A DNA stretch of 64,000 bases from Silanimonas lenta DSM 16282 (GCF_000429065.1 NZ_KE386845.1:92781-156780), one strand, 5' to 3'; positions 49,702-59,870 are shown, counted from the stretch's first letter. Notes: generated from the letters alone by a model not told the origin. Translations and numbers: made by a program.

Positions 49702-50454
49702 ATGCTGGAACGCATCGTCCACGACCGCCTGCTGGAACTCCGCCTCGCGCGGCCGCCGGTGAATGCGCTCGACCCGGCCCTGCTCGCCGCGCTCACCGAG
49801 GCCTTCCAGCCAGCGCCGCTGCGCGGCGTGCAGGGCGTGGTGCTCTCCGGCGGCCCCAAGGTGTTCTCGGCCGGTCTCGACGTGCCGCACCTGCTCGGCC
49901 TCGACCGCGAGGGCCTGACCGCCGCCTGGTCGCAGTTCTTCGCCGCGGCCCGCGCCATCGCCCACTGCCCGGTGCCGGTGGCGGCGGCGATCGGCGGCCA
50001 CAGCCCGGCCGGCGGCTGCGTGCTGGCCCTGTGCTGCGACTACCGGGTGATGGCCCGCGGGGCCTTCCGCATCGGCCTCAACGAGACCCAGGTGGGGCTT
50101 GTGGTGCCCGATGCCATCCAGACCCTGATGCGGCGCGTGGTGGGGCCGCATCGCGCCGAACGCCTGATGGTGACAGGAGCGATGATCGAATCCGCCGAAG
50201 CCCAGGCCATCGGGCTGGTGGACGAGCTCACCGATGCCGAGCACGTGACCACCCGAGCCCTGCACTGGCTCGGCGAGCTTGGTCAGCTGCCACGCGAGGC
50301 CCTGCTCGCCACCCGCGCCATCGCCCGCGCCGACCTGCATGCGGCCCTGGACGGCTTCAGCGAGGACGAACTCGAGGGCTTCATCGACCGCTGGTTCAGC
50401 GCCGGCACGCAGGCGGCCCTGCGCGCTCTGGTGGCGAAGCTCGGCAAGGGCTGA
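49702..50454 (+). CDS. Enoyl-CoA hydratase/isomerase-family protein
   Basis: 250 residues of the crotonase fold. The oxyanion-hole segments are VFSAGLDVPHLL and IGGHSPAGGCVLALCCDYRVM. The first active-site glutamate of classical hydratases (GxGxE) is replaced around FRIGLNETQVGLVVP, where E is in the Asn-Glu pair typical of isomerases, so an enoyl-CoA delta-isomerase is as likely as a hydratase. The role could be beta-oxidation of unsaturated chains. It converges with the phosphate-binding/OmpA gene, 28 bases between stops. Confidence 0.88.
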   Translation: MLERIVHDRLLELRLARPPVNALDPALLAALTEAFQPAPLRGVQGVVLSGGPKVFSAGLDVPHLLGLDREGLTAAWSQFFAAARAIAHCPVPVAAAIGGHSPAGGCVLALCCDYRVMARGAFRIGLNETQVGLVVPDAIQTLMRRVVGPHRAERLMVTGAMIESAEAQAIGLVDELTDAEHVTTRALHWLGELGQLPREALLATRAIARADLHAALDGFSEDELEGFIDRWFSAGTQAALRALVAKLGKG

Positions 50455-50482
50455 ACCGGGACCTGCCCCGGAACCCATCGCC

Positions 50483-51823
50483 TCAAGGGGCGGCGGCGCT
50501 CGGCACGGACTCGGCCGGCCGCAGCCAGACCTCGACCCGGCGGTTGCGCTGGCGGCCCAGCGGGGTGTCGTTGCTGGCCACCGGAGCGATCTGCCCGAGG
50601 CCGCGCTGGCGCGCCACCTTGAGCCCGCGCGCCCGCAGCTCGGCAGCCACGAGATCCACCCGGTCGTTGCTGAGCGAGAGCGCGAGGTAGGGCGTGGACT
50701 CGCTGCGGTCGGCGAAGCCGATCAGCAGCAGCTGCTGTCCGGCATTGGCCGGCTCGGCCATGAAGCGGACGAGGCGCTCGATGTCCTCCACCGCCTTGTT
50801 GTCGAGCACCGCCGCGCCCTCGCCGAAGCGGAAGTTGAGGCTGAGCCGGCGCGCCCCCTGCACCAAGGCGCGGTATTCCGGCTCCGTCGGCAGGGGCACG
50901 GCAAGGGCCTGCACCTCCTGCGGCACATAGCCCACCTTTGCCACCACCGCCTGCCCGCCGGCGCCGAGGGCGAAGTCGAGGAAGTCCCGCGCCTCGGTGC
51001 GGAGGCGTTCGGCGCCGTAGAGGAAGAGGCGGCGCGAGAGCACGTAGTCCTCGGTGGCCACGCTGAGCGGCGTGGGCGCGAGCGCCTGCGTGCCGCGCTC
51101 GGAGAGCGCGAGCGCCCGGGCCCGGCCCACGCCCGCCAGACCGACGAAGCCGATGGCCCGCGGGTCGGCGGCGACCGCGGCGGCGAGCTGATCGGTGGAT
51201 TCATAGCGCAGGGCGCGCGGGCTCAGGGCGGCGTCGCCGAGCACCAGGCTGCGGAAGGTATCGAAGGTGCCGGAACGGTCGTCACGGGCATGCAGGGCGA
51301 TCGGGCCGGGGGCCAGGCCGAGCGCCGACCAGTCGCCGATGCGGCCGGAGAACACCGCCCGCACCTGCTCGACGGTGAGCGAGGCGAGGGGATTGGCGGG
51401 ATGCACGATCACCGCAAGACCATCCAGGGCCACCACGTGCTCCTGCCCGCGCTCGAACAGAGGGCCCAGGGCACGCGCGCCCTCGACCTCGTCGCGGCGC
51501 ACCGGGCGCGAGGCCATCCACAGGTCGCACTGGCCGTCGCGCAGGGCGGCGTAGCCGGTGCTGGTGCCATGCGCCAGCACGTCCACCGTGAGCGGCCCGC
51601 GCGGGGTGTCCAGGATGAGCCGGCGCTCGTCGTTGGCCGGCACCGCCTCGCTCCGCAGAGGCCAGCCACGGGTCTCGGCCCAGGCCTTCACCAGGGCCGG
51701 CGCCAGGCGCTCACCGATGGTGTTCGAGCCCGACAGGCAGAGCCGCGCCGGCTGCGCCTGCACCCCGCCGCCCAGCAATCCCAGGGCCAGCACCACGCCA
51801 CCCCATCCCCATCGCCCGACCAT
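50483..51823 (-). CDS. Periplasmic phosphate-binding-like domain fused to an OmpA C-terminal peptidoglycan-binding domain
   Basis: 446 residues. A signal peptide (1-24, GGVVLALGLLGGGVQA) leads to a PstS-like (PBP_like_2) module, about 25-300: LCLSGSNTIGERLAPALVKAW, VDVLAHGTSTG, MASRPVRRDEV, VIVHPANPL, and DDRSGTFDTF, the segment that grips phosphate in PstS. From about 330 an OmpA domain follows with GFADRSE...LSNDRVDLVAAELRARGL and NRRVEVWLRP, the DAP-binding Asp and Arg positions. I infer a cell-wall-anchored binding protein rather than a free ABC partner; no pst genes are adjacent. GGGGAGAG five bases before the ATG sets the start. The ligand (phosphate or another oxyanion) is unproven. 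Confidence 0.88.
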   Translation of the reverse strand: MVGRWGWGGVVLALGLLGGGVQAQPARLCLSGSNTIGERLAPALVKAWAETRGWPLRSEAVPANDERRLILDTPRGPLTVDVLAHGTSTGYAALRDGQCDLWMASRPVRRDEVEGARALGPLFERGQEHVVALDGLAVIVHPANPLASLTVEQVRAVFSGRIGDWSALGLAPGPIALHARDDRSGTFDTFRSLVLGDAALSPRALRYESTDQLAAAVAADPRAIGFVGLAGVGRARALALSERGTQALAPTPLSVATEDYVLSRRLFLYGAERLRTEARDFLDFALGAGGQAVVAKVGYVPQEVQALAVPLPTEPEYRALVQGARRLSLNFRFGEGAAVLDNKAVEDIERLVRFMAEPANAGQQLLLIGFADRSESTPYLALSLSNDRVDLVAAELRARGLKVARQRGLGQIAPVASNDTPLGRQRNRRVEVWLRPAESVPSAAAP

Positions 51824-51969
51824 CCGCTCTCCCCATCGCCTCGTTCCAGACCGGCCGGGCACGGTGGCGGAGCAGGATGACGGCGCCGTGTCAGGACGGG
51901 CGCGATCTGCGCGAAGTTTGCGCGCCTTCGCAGTTCACAGGCGGCCTCCCGCCGCTCAACGCGAACCGC

Positions 51970-53250
51970 TCAGCGCGAGGCGAAACGCTCGAGGCGGTAG
52001 GGCGCGGGGTCGACCACCGGGTCGCGGCCGAGCATCAGGTCGGCGAGCAGCCGGCCGGTGACCGCCGACATGCCCATGCCCATCATGCCGTGCCCCACCG
52101 CCAGCCAAAGCCCGGGATGGCCGGGGGCCGCACCCAAGATCGGCAGGTCGTCCCAGGTCATCGGTCGCCAACCGAACCATTCTTCGCGCCGCCCCGGGCC
52201 GATCGGCTCATGAAGCCCCTCGCGGGCGCCGCGCTCCAGAGCATCGAGACGGGCGCGGGTCAGGCGCGCATCGTAGCCGGCGAACTCCATGGTACTGCCG
52301 AGACGGAACCCGTCGTCCCAGGCGGTGATACAGACCGAGCGTTCCTTCAACACCAGCGGGCGGCGTGGCGCCCGGGCCGGGCGCGCGGTGGTGATCGAGT
52401 AGCCCTTGCCCGGCACCAGGGGCAGGCGCAGCCCGAGCGGAGCGAGCAGGCGCCGGGCCCAGGGCCCGGCCGCCACCAGCAGTTCGCGGGCCGTCCAGCA
52501 CCGGCCATCCGCGCTTTCGAGATACCAGCCGCCGGCCGCCCGTTGCAGGCGCCGTACCGCCACGCCCTCCTCCACCACCCCGCCATCCTCGCGCACCAGG
52601 CGCGCCAGCTCGGCGGTGTAGCGCTCCGGCCGCAGGTGGCCATCACCGGGGAAATGCAGGGCCCCCACCACGCCGGGACGCAGGCAGGGTTCGTCGGCCA
52701 GAGCCGTCTCGCCATCCCAGACCTGTACCTCGATACCATGCGCGGTGAGCCGCAAATGCTCCGATACCGCCGCCTTGAACGCAGAAAGATCGCGGTAGAC
52801 ATAGGTGAGGCCGTCGCGGCGGTAGCCGCAGTCGAGGCCGCGGCGCTTCACCAGGTCGTCGAGCAGGTCCATCGAGGCGGTGAGCAGGGCGGCCTTTGGC
52901 GCGATGGCGCGGGCGAAGGTGTCGGCATCGCAGCGGGCGGCGAAACGCAGCATCCAGTGCCAGAGCTCCGGGTCCCAGCGCGGCCGCACGAGGAAGGGCG
53001 CATCGGGGGTGAACATCCAGCGCAGGGCGGTGCCGACCATGCCGGGCGCGGCGAGTGGCAGGGCATGGCTGGGGGTGAGGGTGCCGCAGTTGCCTAGGCT
53101 GGTGGCAGCACCGATCCGGTCCCGCTCCAGCACCCGCACCGCCCGGCCGGCCTCGGCCAAGGCCTGGGCGCAGGCCAGCCCGGCCACGCCGCCGCCCAGC
53201 ACCAGCACCTCGTCGGCGATTTCGGGCGAGGGTCGGGAATGGTCGGGCAT
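51970..53250 (-). CDS. FAD-dependent amino-acid dehydrogenase (DadA-like)
   Basis: 426 residues. The N-terminal dinucleotide motif VLVLGGGVAGLACAQALAEAG is followed by the DAO-family pattern; the end has GWRPMTWDDLPILGAAPGHPGLWLAVGHGMMGMGMS, the typical D-amino-acid dehydrogenase / glycine oxidase C-terminus. It likely oxidises a D- or secondary amino acid (D-alanine, proline or hydroxyproline-type) and passes electrons to quinone. It lies 9 bases downstream of the DUF418 gene. dadX-type alanine racemase is not adjacent, so the substrate stays open. Confidence 0.88.
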   Translation of the reverse strand: MPDHSRPSPEIADEVLVLGGGVAGLACAQALAEAGRAVRVLERDRIGAATSLGNCGTLTPSHALPLAAPGMVGTALRWMFTPDAPFLVRPRWDPELWHWMLRFAARCDADTFARAIAPKAALLTASMDLLDDLVKRRGLDCGYRRDGLTYVYRDLSAFKAAVSEHLRLTAHGIEVQVWDGETALADEPCLRPGVVGALHFPGDGHLRPERYTAELARLVREDGGVVEEGVAVRRLQRAAGGWYLESADGRCWTARELLVAAGPWARRLLAPLGLRLPLVPGKGYSITTARPARAPRRPLVLKERSVCITAWDDGFRLGSTMEFAGYDARLTRARLDALERGAREGLHEPIGPGRREEWFGWRPMTWDDLPILGAAPGHPGLWLAVGHGMMGMGMSAVTGRLLADLMLGRDPVVDPAPYRLERFASR

Positions 53251-53259
53251 GCGCGCAGT

Positions 53260-54486
53260 CTAGCGCCGCAGCGGCGGCAGGCGCAGGTAGGTGCCGGCGC
53301 GCCACAGCCATTCCAGCGGGCCGAAACGGAAGCGCGCAAGCCAGGCATGGCTGAAGAGGAGTTGGGCGGTGAAGACGAGGACGACGAAACCCAGCTGTGC
53401 GGTCCGGCCCATGGCATCGAACACGCCGAGCCCATAGCCGTAGAACACCAGCGAGCAGAGCAGTGTCTGGGCGAGGTAGTTGGTCAATGCCATCCGCCCG
53501 GCAGGCGCCAGAAAGCCGAGCAGGCGGCGCGGGCCGGGCAGGCTGGCGAGCAGCAGGAACAGCGCGAGATAGGCCAGGCTGAGCGGCAGGTTACCGAGCA
53601 TCATCAGGCCCGAGGCCAGCGAGGCACGGGGAAACTCGGCCACCGGGTCGAACCGAAGGCCGAGGGAAGCGCCGAGGGCGAGCAGCGCGCCACCGGCCAG
53701 CCCGCCGCCGATGGCCAGGGCGAGGAAGAAGCCACGCTGTGCCGAAAGGTCGGCCAGCCGCCCGGAACGCAGCAGCCAGGCCCCGATGAGGAAACAGCCC
53801 AGCGCCATCGGCAGGTGGTAGAGCGTGGCCTGCGGGAAGATCCAGCCGAAGTACTCGGCCCAGCGCTGGGCGCTGACGGCGAGGAAGTCCCCCTCGCGGT
53901 AGACGGCCGCGGCGGCCTGCCCGGCAGCGGCCAGGGCGCGCATGTCCTCCTGCACCGGCGCCAGGGCCGAGGCCGGGAGCAGGCCGAGGGCGAGCCCGCC
54001 GAGCAGGGAGAGCAGCGGCACTGCCACGTACAGGCCGAGTCCGGCGAGCCAGAGCGCGGGCCCGCGCACCGGCAGGAATGCCAGCAGGCCGAGCGAGGCG
54101 AGCGCGTAGGTGAACAGCACGTCGCCGGTCCAGACGAAGGCGATGTGGACCAGGCCGAACAGGGCCAGCAGCAGGCTGCGCCGCAGGTAAAGGCCGATGA
54201 AGGGCCGCCCGGCTGCCTCTGCCCGCTGGTGCATGAGCGCGAAGCCCATGCCGAAGAGCAGCGAGAAGAGCACCCAGAACTTGCCCTGCACCAGGAGGTA
54301 GACGAGAGCGCCGACCTGGCCATCCAGCCCCTCGCCCGGTCCCACGCCGGCGATCATGTCCTGCAGCGGCCGGGCGAACCATTCCACATTGATCAGGAAG
54401 ATGCCCAACAAGGCGAAGCCGCGCAGCATATCCAGCACCGCGATGCGCTCGCCCTCGGCCACCGGCCCGGACAGCCGCTGCTCCAT
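53260..54486 (-). CDS. DUF418-family multi-pass membrane protein
   Basis: 408 residues with about 10 hydrophobic segments. It opens RIAVLDMLRGFALLGIFLINVEWF, the signature of the YeiB/DUF418 family, and the C-terminal domain has MALTNYLAQTLLCSLVFYGYGLG. The fold is related to acyltransferase-3 membrane enzymes; no substrate is known. GGGGAGACGAG precedes the ATG. It is probably co-transcribed with the amino-acid dehydrogenase and cut off from slyD by a terminator. Confidence 0.88.
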   Translation of the reverse strand: MEQRLSGPVAEGERIAVLDMLRGFALLGIFLINVEWFARPLQDMIAGVGPGEGLDGQVGALVYLLVQGKFWVLFSLLFGMGFALMHQRAEAAGRPFIGLYLRRSLLLALFGLVHIAFVWTGDVLFTYALASLGLLAFLPVRGPALWLAGLGLYVAVPLLSLLGGLALGLLPASALAPVQEDMRALAAAGQAAAAVYREGDFLAVSAQRWAEYFGWIFPQATLYHLPMALGCFLIGAWLLRSGRLADLSAQRGFFLALAIGGGLAGGALLALGASLGLRFDPVAEFPRASLASGLMMLGNLPLSLAYLALFLLLASLPGPRRLLGFLAPAGRMALTNYLAQTLLCSLVFYGYGLGVFDAMGRTAQLGFVVLVFTAQLLFSHAWLARFRFGPLEWLWRAGTYLRLPPLRR

Positions 54487-54502
54487 TCGCTCGTCTCCCC
54501 AC

Positions 54503-54534
54503 GAAAAACGCCCCGAGCCTGAGGCATCGGGGCG
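54503..54534 (-). terminator. Rho-independent terminator of slyD
   Basis: CGCCCCGA / TCGGGGCG stem with inner CCT/AGG pairs and minus-strand TTTTT following. It separates slyD from the DUF418 gene. Confidence 0.85.
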
Positions 54535-54562
54535 CCGGTTTCCAGTGCGCAGGTCCGGAGGA

Positions 54563-55042
54563 TCAGTGCTGCACGCCGCCCTCGCCATGCACGTGGCCGT
54601 GCTCCTTCTCCTCGGCGGTGGCTTCGCGCACCTCGAGGATTTCGACCTCGAAGCCGAGGGTCTTGCCCGCCATCGGGTGGTTGAGATCGACATCGACCAC
54701 CGAGAGGCCCACCTTCTGCACCGTCACCGGCCGCGGGCCCATCTGGGTGGGCACCACGATCGTCATGCCCGGGGCGAGCTTCTGGTTCCTGAAATGCTTG
54801 CGCGGCAGGCGCTGCACGAGGCCGGGGCGGCGTTCGCCGTAGGCCTGGTCCGGGGTGACGGTGACCTCGAAGCGCTCGCCGGCCTCGCGGCCGAGCAGGG
54901 CCGTCTCGAGGCCCGGGATGATGGCGTTGTGGCCGATCAGCACGGCCAGCGGCTCGCGCTCGCGCGAGCTCTCGATGGCCTCGCCGCCCGCTTCGGAGAC
55001 GGTGTAGTGCAGGCGGACGACGTGGTCTTTCTCGATCTTCAT
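54563..55042 (-). CDS. slyD: FKBP-type prolyl isomerase SlyD
   Basis: 159 residues. The FKBP core is interrupted by the insert-in-flap chaperone domain (about 66-125), as in SlyD. It has the N-terminal MKIEKDHVVRLHYTVSEAGGE and the PLAVLIGHNAIIPGLETALLG motif. The C-terminal tail is short with only a few histidines (EHGHVHGEGGVQH), so its nickel binding would be weaker than in E. coli. It folds proteins and delivers nickel to hydrogenase in other species. Confidence 0.94.
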   Translation of the reverse strand: MKIEKDHVVRLHYTVSEAGGEAIESSREREPLAVLIGHNAIIPGLETALLGREAGERFEVTVTPDQAYGERRPGLVQRLPRKHFRNQKLAPGMTIVVPTQMGPRPVTVQKVGLSVVDVDLNHPMAGKTLGFEVEILEVREATAEEKEHGHVHGEGGVQH

Positions 55043-55104
55043 GGGATTCCTGGTTCAGGGACCGGCTGGCCGCCGGCCGGGACGATGGGGCAGACTCCGC
55101 GGCC

Positions 55105-55734
55105 ATGACCGGCCGCGTCGACACGATCGCGCATTATCCCGCTGCCGGCGGGCCTGCGCCAAATCCCGAGCCTCGCCACCGCGCCCTGCCGTGGTGGCCG
55201 CCCCTGCTGGCGGCCCTGCTGCTGGCCGCCTGCGCCAGCGTGCCGGGCGAAGGCCCGGCCAGCGCCGGGCGCGAGGCCCGCGGCGAGGCCTCGACCCCGC
55301 GCCCGCTGCGCAGCCCGCGCACCAGCGCCCCGGTGCCGCTCGACCTGCGCGCCAACGACGTGCTGATGCAGGCCATGGGCCTGATCGGTACCCGCTACCG
55401 CTTCGGCGGCAGCAACCCGCAGCAGGGCTTCGACTGCTCGGGCTTCACTTCCTGGGTGTTCCGCGAGGCCGTGGGCCTGGCCCTGCCGCGCACCGCCGCC
55501 GACCAGTTCGCCGAAGTAGGCACGCCGGTGCCCAGGGACGCCCTGGCCGCGGGCGACCTCGTGTTCTTCCGCCAGGGCCGCGGGCGCATCGACCATGTGG
55601 GCATCTATGTCGGCGAGGGGCGCTTCGTGCACGCGCCGAGCCGCGGCGGGCGGGTGCGCATCGACGTGCTCGACGAACCGCACTGGCAGCGCAGCTACCG
55701 GGGGGCGAAGCGCGCCCTCGACAGCCGCCACTGA
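55105..55734 (+). CDS. NlpC/P60 cell-wall peptidase lipoprotein
   Basis: 209 residues. A lipobox LAAC ends at C43, after a hydrophobic run (WWPPLLAALLLAAC). A Pro/Ser-rich linker leads to the catalytic domain with C111 (FDCSGF), H164 (RIDHVGIYVGEG) and H176. It probably cleaves peptide crossbridges of peptidoglycan (gamma-D-glutamyl-meso-DAP type). The 29 residues before the hydrophobic run are long for a signal peptide, but no other start is in frame. Divergent from slyD. Confidence 0.92.
   Translation: MTGRVDTIAHYPAAGGPAPNPEPRHRALPWWPPLLAALLLAACASVPGEGPASAGREARGEASTPRPLRSPRTSAPVPLDLRANDVLMQAMGLIGTRYRFGGSNPQQGFDCSGFTSWVFREAVGLALPRTAADQFAEVGTPVPRDALAAGDLVFFRQGRGRIDHVGIYVGEGRFVHAPSRGGRVRIDVLDEPHWQRSYRGAKRALDSRH
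55133..55162 (-). promoter_or_regulatory. Candidate slyD promoter inside the NlpC/P60 gene
   Basis: Minus-strand TTGGCG, 18 bases, GATAAT (5 of 6), about 90 bases before slyD and within the first codons of the divergent gene. Confidence 0.5.
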
Positions 55735-55746
55735 GTTTTCTTCCCG

Positions 55747-56112
55747 CTACTCGGGGCGACGCCACAGCCAGAGCGCCACCACCGCCATGCAGGCGGTGCC
55801 GGTGGCGGCCATCCACCACTTCGGCGCGGTGGCGAACAGGATCGCGGCACACAGGGCCATGGTGAAGCTGGCGGCGCGCTTGGCCGGCCGGCTGACCGCG
55901 CCGCGGGCCTGCCAGTCGCGCACCATCGGGCCGAACAGGCGGTGGGCGAGCAGCCAGGCATGCAGGGTCTTCGAACCGCGGGCGGCCGCCCAGGCGGCGA
56001 GCAGCACGAAGGGCGTGGTGGGCAGGCCGGGCAGGAACACGCCGAGGAGGCCGAGGCCGAGCGACAGGTAGGCCACGGCGATCCAGAGCCATCGGCGCAG
56101 GTCGGTCCACAT
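55747..56112 (-). CDS. DUF454-family inner-membrane protein (YbaN)
   Basis: 121 residues with three to four hydrophobic segments. The conserved region is LGLLGVFLPGLPTTPFVLLAAWAAARGS followed by HAWLLAHRLFGPMVRDW, diagnostic of YbaN/DUF454. Function unknown. It converges with the NlpC/P60 gene (12 bases) and is divergent from the stress-protein gene. Confidence 0.9.
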   Translation of the reverse strand: MWTDLRRWLWIAVAYLSLGLGLLGVFLPGLPTTPFVLLAAWAAARGSKTLHAWLLAHRLFGPMVRDWQARGAVSRPAKRAASFTMALCAAILFATAPKWWMAATGTACMAVVALWLWRRPE

Positions 56113-56127
56113 CGGGGCGCAGCATAC

Positions 56128-56141
56128 TTGACCGAGGTCAT
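56128..56141. promoter_or_regulatory. FNR/Anr-like palindrome before the universal stress protein gene
   Basis: TTGACCGAGGTCAT reads TTGAC-N4-GTCAT, close to FNR/Anr boxes (TTGAT-N4-ATCAA/GTCAA). Its centre is about 66 bases before the stress-protein ATG and 22 bases before that of the DUF454 gene. Confidence 0.45.
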
Positions 56142-56200
56142 GCCGCCGCCGCCCGCAGGGCGCAGCCTTGGGGGCACCCACCCGACCGGAGCCTGCCGCC

Positions 56201-57097
56201 ATGACGACATCCGCGACCGCGCTGCCCCGCCACCTCGTGGTGGCCACCGATTTCGGTCCTTCGGCCGACAATGCCCTCGCCCGCGCCCTGGCCCTGGCCC
56301 AGGGCCTTGGCGCCCGCCTGAGCCTGCTGCACGTGGTGGAGCCCCTGCCCATCGTCTCGGCCTGGGGCGATGCCGGCAGTGCCGCCTGGCTGGGCGTGGA
56401 GGCACTGGTGCAGGCCGGCGAGGAGGCCCTGGCGCGGCAGATCGCGCGGGTGCCGGGAGCCGGCGCGGCCGGCGTGGCCACGGCCTGCCGGGTGGGCATG
56501 CCGCGCCGCGACCTCGGGCGGATCGCCAGGGAACTCGGCGGCGAGCTGCTGGTGCTCGGCGCCCGCAACGAACGCCGCCTCGGCGACCGCCTGATCGGCA
56601 ATACCGCGCAGGCGGCGGTGCACCATGCCTGCCTGCCCCTGCTGGTCTGCCGCCGCCCGGCCGCCGCGCCCTGGCGGGAAGTGCTGGCCGCCACCGACTT
56701 CGGCGAGGCCGCGGCCCGGGCCGTGGCACTGGCAGAAGCGCTGAGTCCCGGGGCACGGCGCCGCCTGCTGCATGTGCATGCCAGCCTGCCCGAGGCCACC
56801 CTGGCCCTGGTGCAGCCCGACCCCGGCCAGCTCGAGCGCTATGCCGCCGCCGCGGAAGCCGAGGCCAGCCAGCACTTCGATGCCCTCTGCGCCGGGCTGC
56901 CGGGCTGGACCGGACATTTCCGCCGCGGCCATGCCGGCGAACTGCTGATGGAGGCCATCGCCACCCACCAGCCCGACCTGGTGGCGCTCGGCAGCCGCGG
57001 CCACGGCCCCTGGATCGGCGGCCTGCTCGGCAGCCTCGGGCAGCGGGTGCTGGCCCAGGGTGAGGCCGACGTGCTGCTGGCGCTGGCTGCCACCTGA
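56201..57097 (+). CDS. Tandem universal stress protein
   Basis: 298 residues made of two UspA domains. The first (about 5-145) has HLVVATDFGPSADNALARALALA, and its ATP-binding end LLVLGARNERRLGDRLIGNTAQAAVHHACLPLLV is the G-2x-G-9x-G(S/T) type. The second (about 155-298) has VLAATDFGEAAARAVALAEAL and LVALGSRGHGPWIGGLLGSLGQRVL. Such proteins bind ATP and support survival under stress or low oxygen. An FNR-like site upstream fits that role, though the signal is only suggested. Confidence 0.92.
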   Translation: MTTSATALPRHLVVATDFGPSADNALARALALAQGLGARLSLLHVVEPLPIVSAWGDAGSAAWLGVEALVQAGEEALARQIARVPGAGAAGVATACRVGMPRRDLGRIARELGGELLVLGARNERRLGDRLIGNTAQAAVHHACLPLLVCRRPAAAPWREVLAATDFGEAAARAVALAEALSPGARRRLLHVHASLPEATLALVQPDPGQLERYAAAAEAEASQHFDALCAGLPGWTGHFRRGHAGELLMEAIATHQPDLVALGSRGHGPWIGGLLGSLGQRVLAQGEADVLLALAAT

Positions 57098-57322
57098 ACC
57101 GGCGTGCCGGGGCGCTGGTGACGGGCCGCGCCTTCGCGTAGGGTGCGCGGCGTCCGGTGCCGGGTGATTTCCAGGTCCCCCGCCGGCCGCGTGCCTCGGC
57201 CCTTGCCGTCGCCCCGGCCCGTCCGCCCACCACAGGCACCGCCGGCGGCCCGTCCGCCCCCGTCTCGCAGCGCGGTTTTCAGGGAACGCTCCGGGGTTTT
57301 TCCGTTTTTGGAGTGTTTCCTC

Positions 57323-58705
<1,383 letters not shown>

Positions 58706-58742
58706 GCGGGGCCGCTGAGCGGGGCCGCGAACGGCAGGCATC

Positions 58743-58772
58743 GGAACGGGCCCTCGGGCCCGTTTCCTTTTT
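58743..58772 (+). terminator. Rho-independent terminator of rhlE
   Basis: AACGGGCCC / GGGCCCGTT stem, two-base centre, followed by CCTTTTT. Good match for a terminator. Confidence 0.9.
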
Positions 58773-58820
58773 CCGGCCGCACGCGCAGGCTGGCCGCTTC
58801 GCAGGTGAGGAGCCGGGCCC

Positions 58821-59870
58821 ATGCCATCGAACGCGGAGCGCGCGCGGCGCATCGTCATCGAACGCCCCGGGGGCTACGAGGCCCTGCGGCTGGTGGAGGG
58901 CGAGGTGCCCGCCCCGCGCCCCGGCGAGCTGCGCCTGCGGGTGGCGGCCTGCGGGGTGAACTACGCCGACGGCATCATCCGCATGGGGCTCTACGAGAGC
59001 GCGAAGCGCCTGCATGGCTACCCCATCACCCCGGGCTTCGAGGTGGCGGGGGTGGTGGACGCCCTCGGCGAGGGCGTCGAGGGTTGGCGGGTCGGCGACC
59101 GGGTGATCGGCCTCACCCTGTTCGGCGGCTATGCGAGCCACCTCTGCCTGCCCGCCGACCGCGTCTTCGCCCTGCCGCCACGCCTGTCTTTCGAGCAGGG
59201 GGCCGCCCTGCCCACGGTCTTCCTCACCGCCTGGTTCATGGCCCACCGGCAGGTGCACCCGGAGCCGGGCGAGCGCTGGCTGGTGCATTCCGCCGCCGGG
59301 GGCGTGGGCAGCGCTCTCCTGCAGCTGGCGCGGCTGGCCGGGGTCGAGGCCACCGGCGTGGTGGGCGCCGCGCACAAGGTGGAAGCCGCAAAGGCGATGG
59401 GCGCGCGCCATGCCATCGTGCGCGGGGAAGGCGACTGGGTGGCCGCCGCCCGCGCCCTCGCACCGTCCGGCTACCACGCGGTGTTCGACGCCAATGGCGT
59501 GGCCACCCTCGCCGGCAGCTGGTCGCTTCTTGCCCCGATGGGGAAGCTGGCGGTGTACGGCTTCGCCTCGATGCTGCCGAAGGACGGCCGGGTGAACTGG
59601 CTGCGCCTCGCCTGGGACTGGTGGCGCACCCCGCGCTTCAATCCGCTCGAGATGACCTCGACGAACCGCAGCGTGCTGGCCGCCAACCTGAGCTTCCTCT
59701 CGGCCGAGGCCCCCTTGCTGCGGCGCGGCATGCTCTGGCTGCTGGAGCGCTTCGCCGATGGCCGCCTGCAGCCTCTGCCGGTGGCGGCTTTCCCGCTCCT
59801 TGACGCGGCGCAGGCACACCGGCGCATTGAGTCCGGGCAGAGTGTGGGGAAACTCGTGCTGATTCCCTGA
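58821..59870 (+). CDS. MDR-superfamily quinone oxidoreductase-like protein
   Basis: 349 residues. The catalytic-domain start is RRIVIERPGGYEALRL with the CGVNYADGIIRMGLY motif of quinone oxidoreductases / VAT-1-like proteins; no zinc-binding cysteine set is seen. The Rossmann part has SAAGGVGSALLQLARLAG. NADPH-dependent reduction of quinones or enones is expected. It is followed after 8 bases by the BASS transporter gene, so they may form an operon. Confidence 0.9.
   Translation: MPSNAERARRIVIERPGGYEALRLVEGEVPAPRPGELRLRVAACGVNYADGIIRMGLYESAKRLHGYPITPGFEVAGVVDALGEGVEGWRVGDRVIGLTLFGGYASHLCLPADRVFALPPRLSFEQGAALPTVFLTAWFMAHRQVHPEPGERWLVHSAAGGVGSALLQLARLAGVEATGVVGAAHKVEAAKAMGARHAIVRGEGDWVAAARALAPSGYHAVFDANGVATLAGSWSLLAPMGKLAVYGFASMLPKDGRVNWLRLAWDWWRTPRFNPLEMTSTNRSVLAANLSFLSAEAPLLRRGMLWLLERFADGRLQPLPVAAFPLLDAAQAHRRIESGQSVGKLVLIP

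Noticed and set aside
49702-50454. A polyketide or secondary-metabolite role for the crotonase-fold gene
   Set aside because: It stands alone beside a DUF4139 gene with no biosynthetic partners; ordinary beta-oxidation-type chemistry is enough to explain it.
53251-53259. A separate small gene between the amino-acid dehydrogenase and the DUF418 gene
   Set aside because: Only 9 bases; the two genes are simply adjacent on the same strand.
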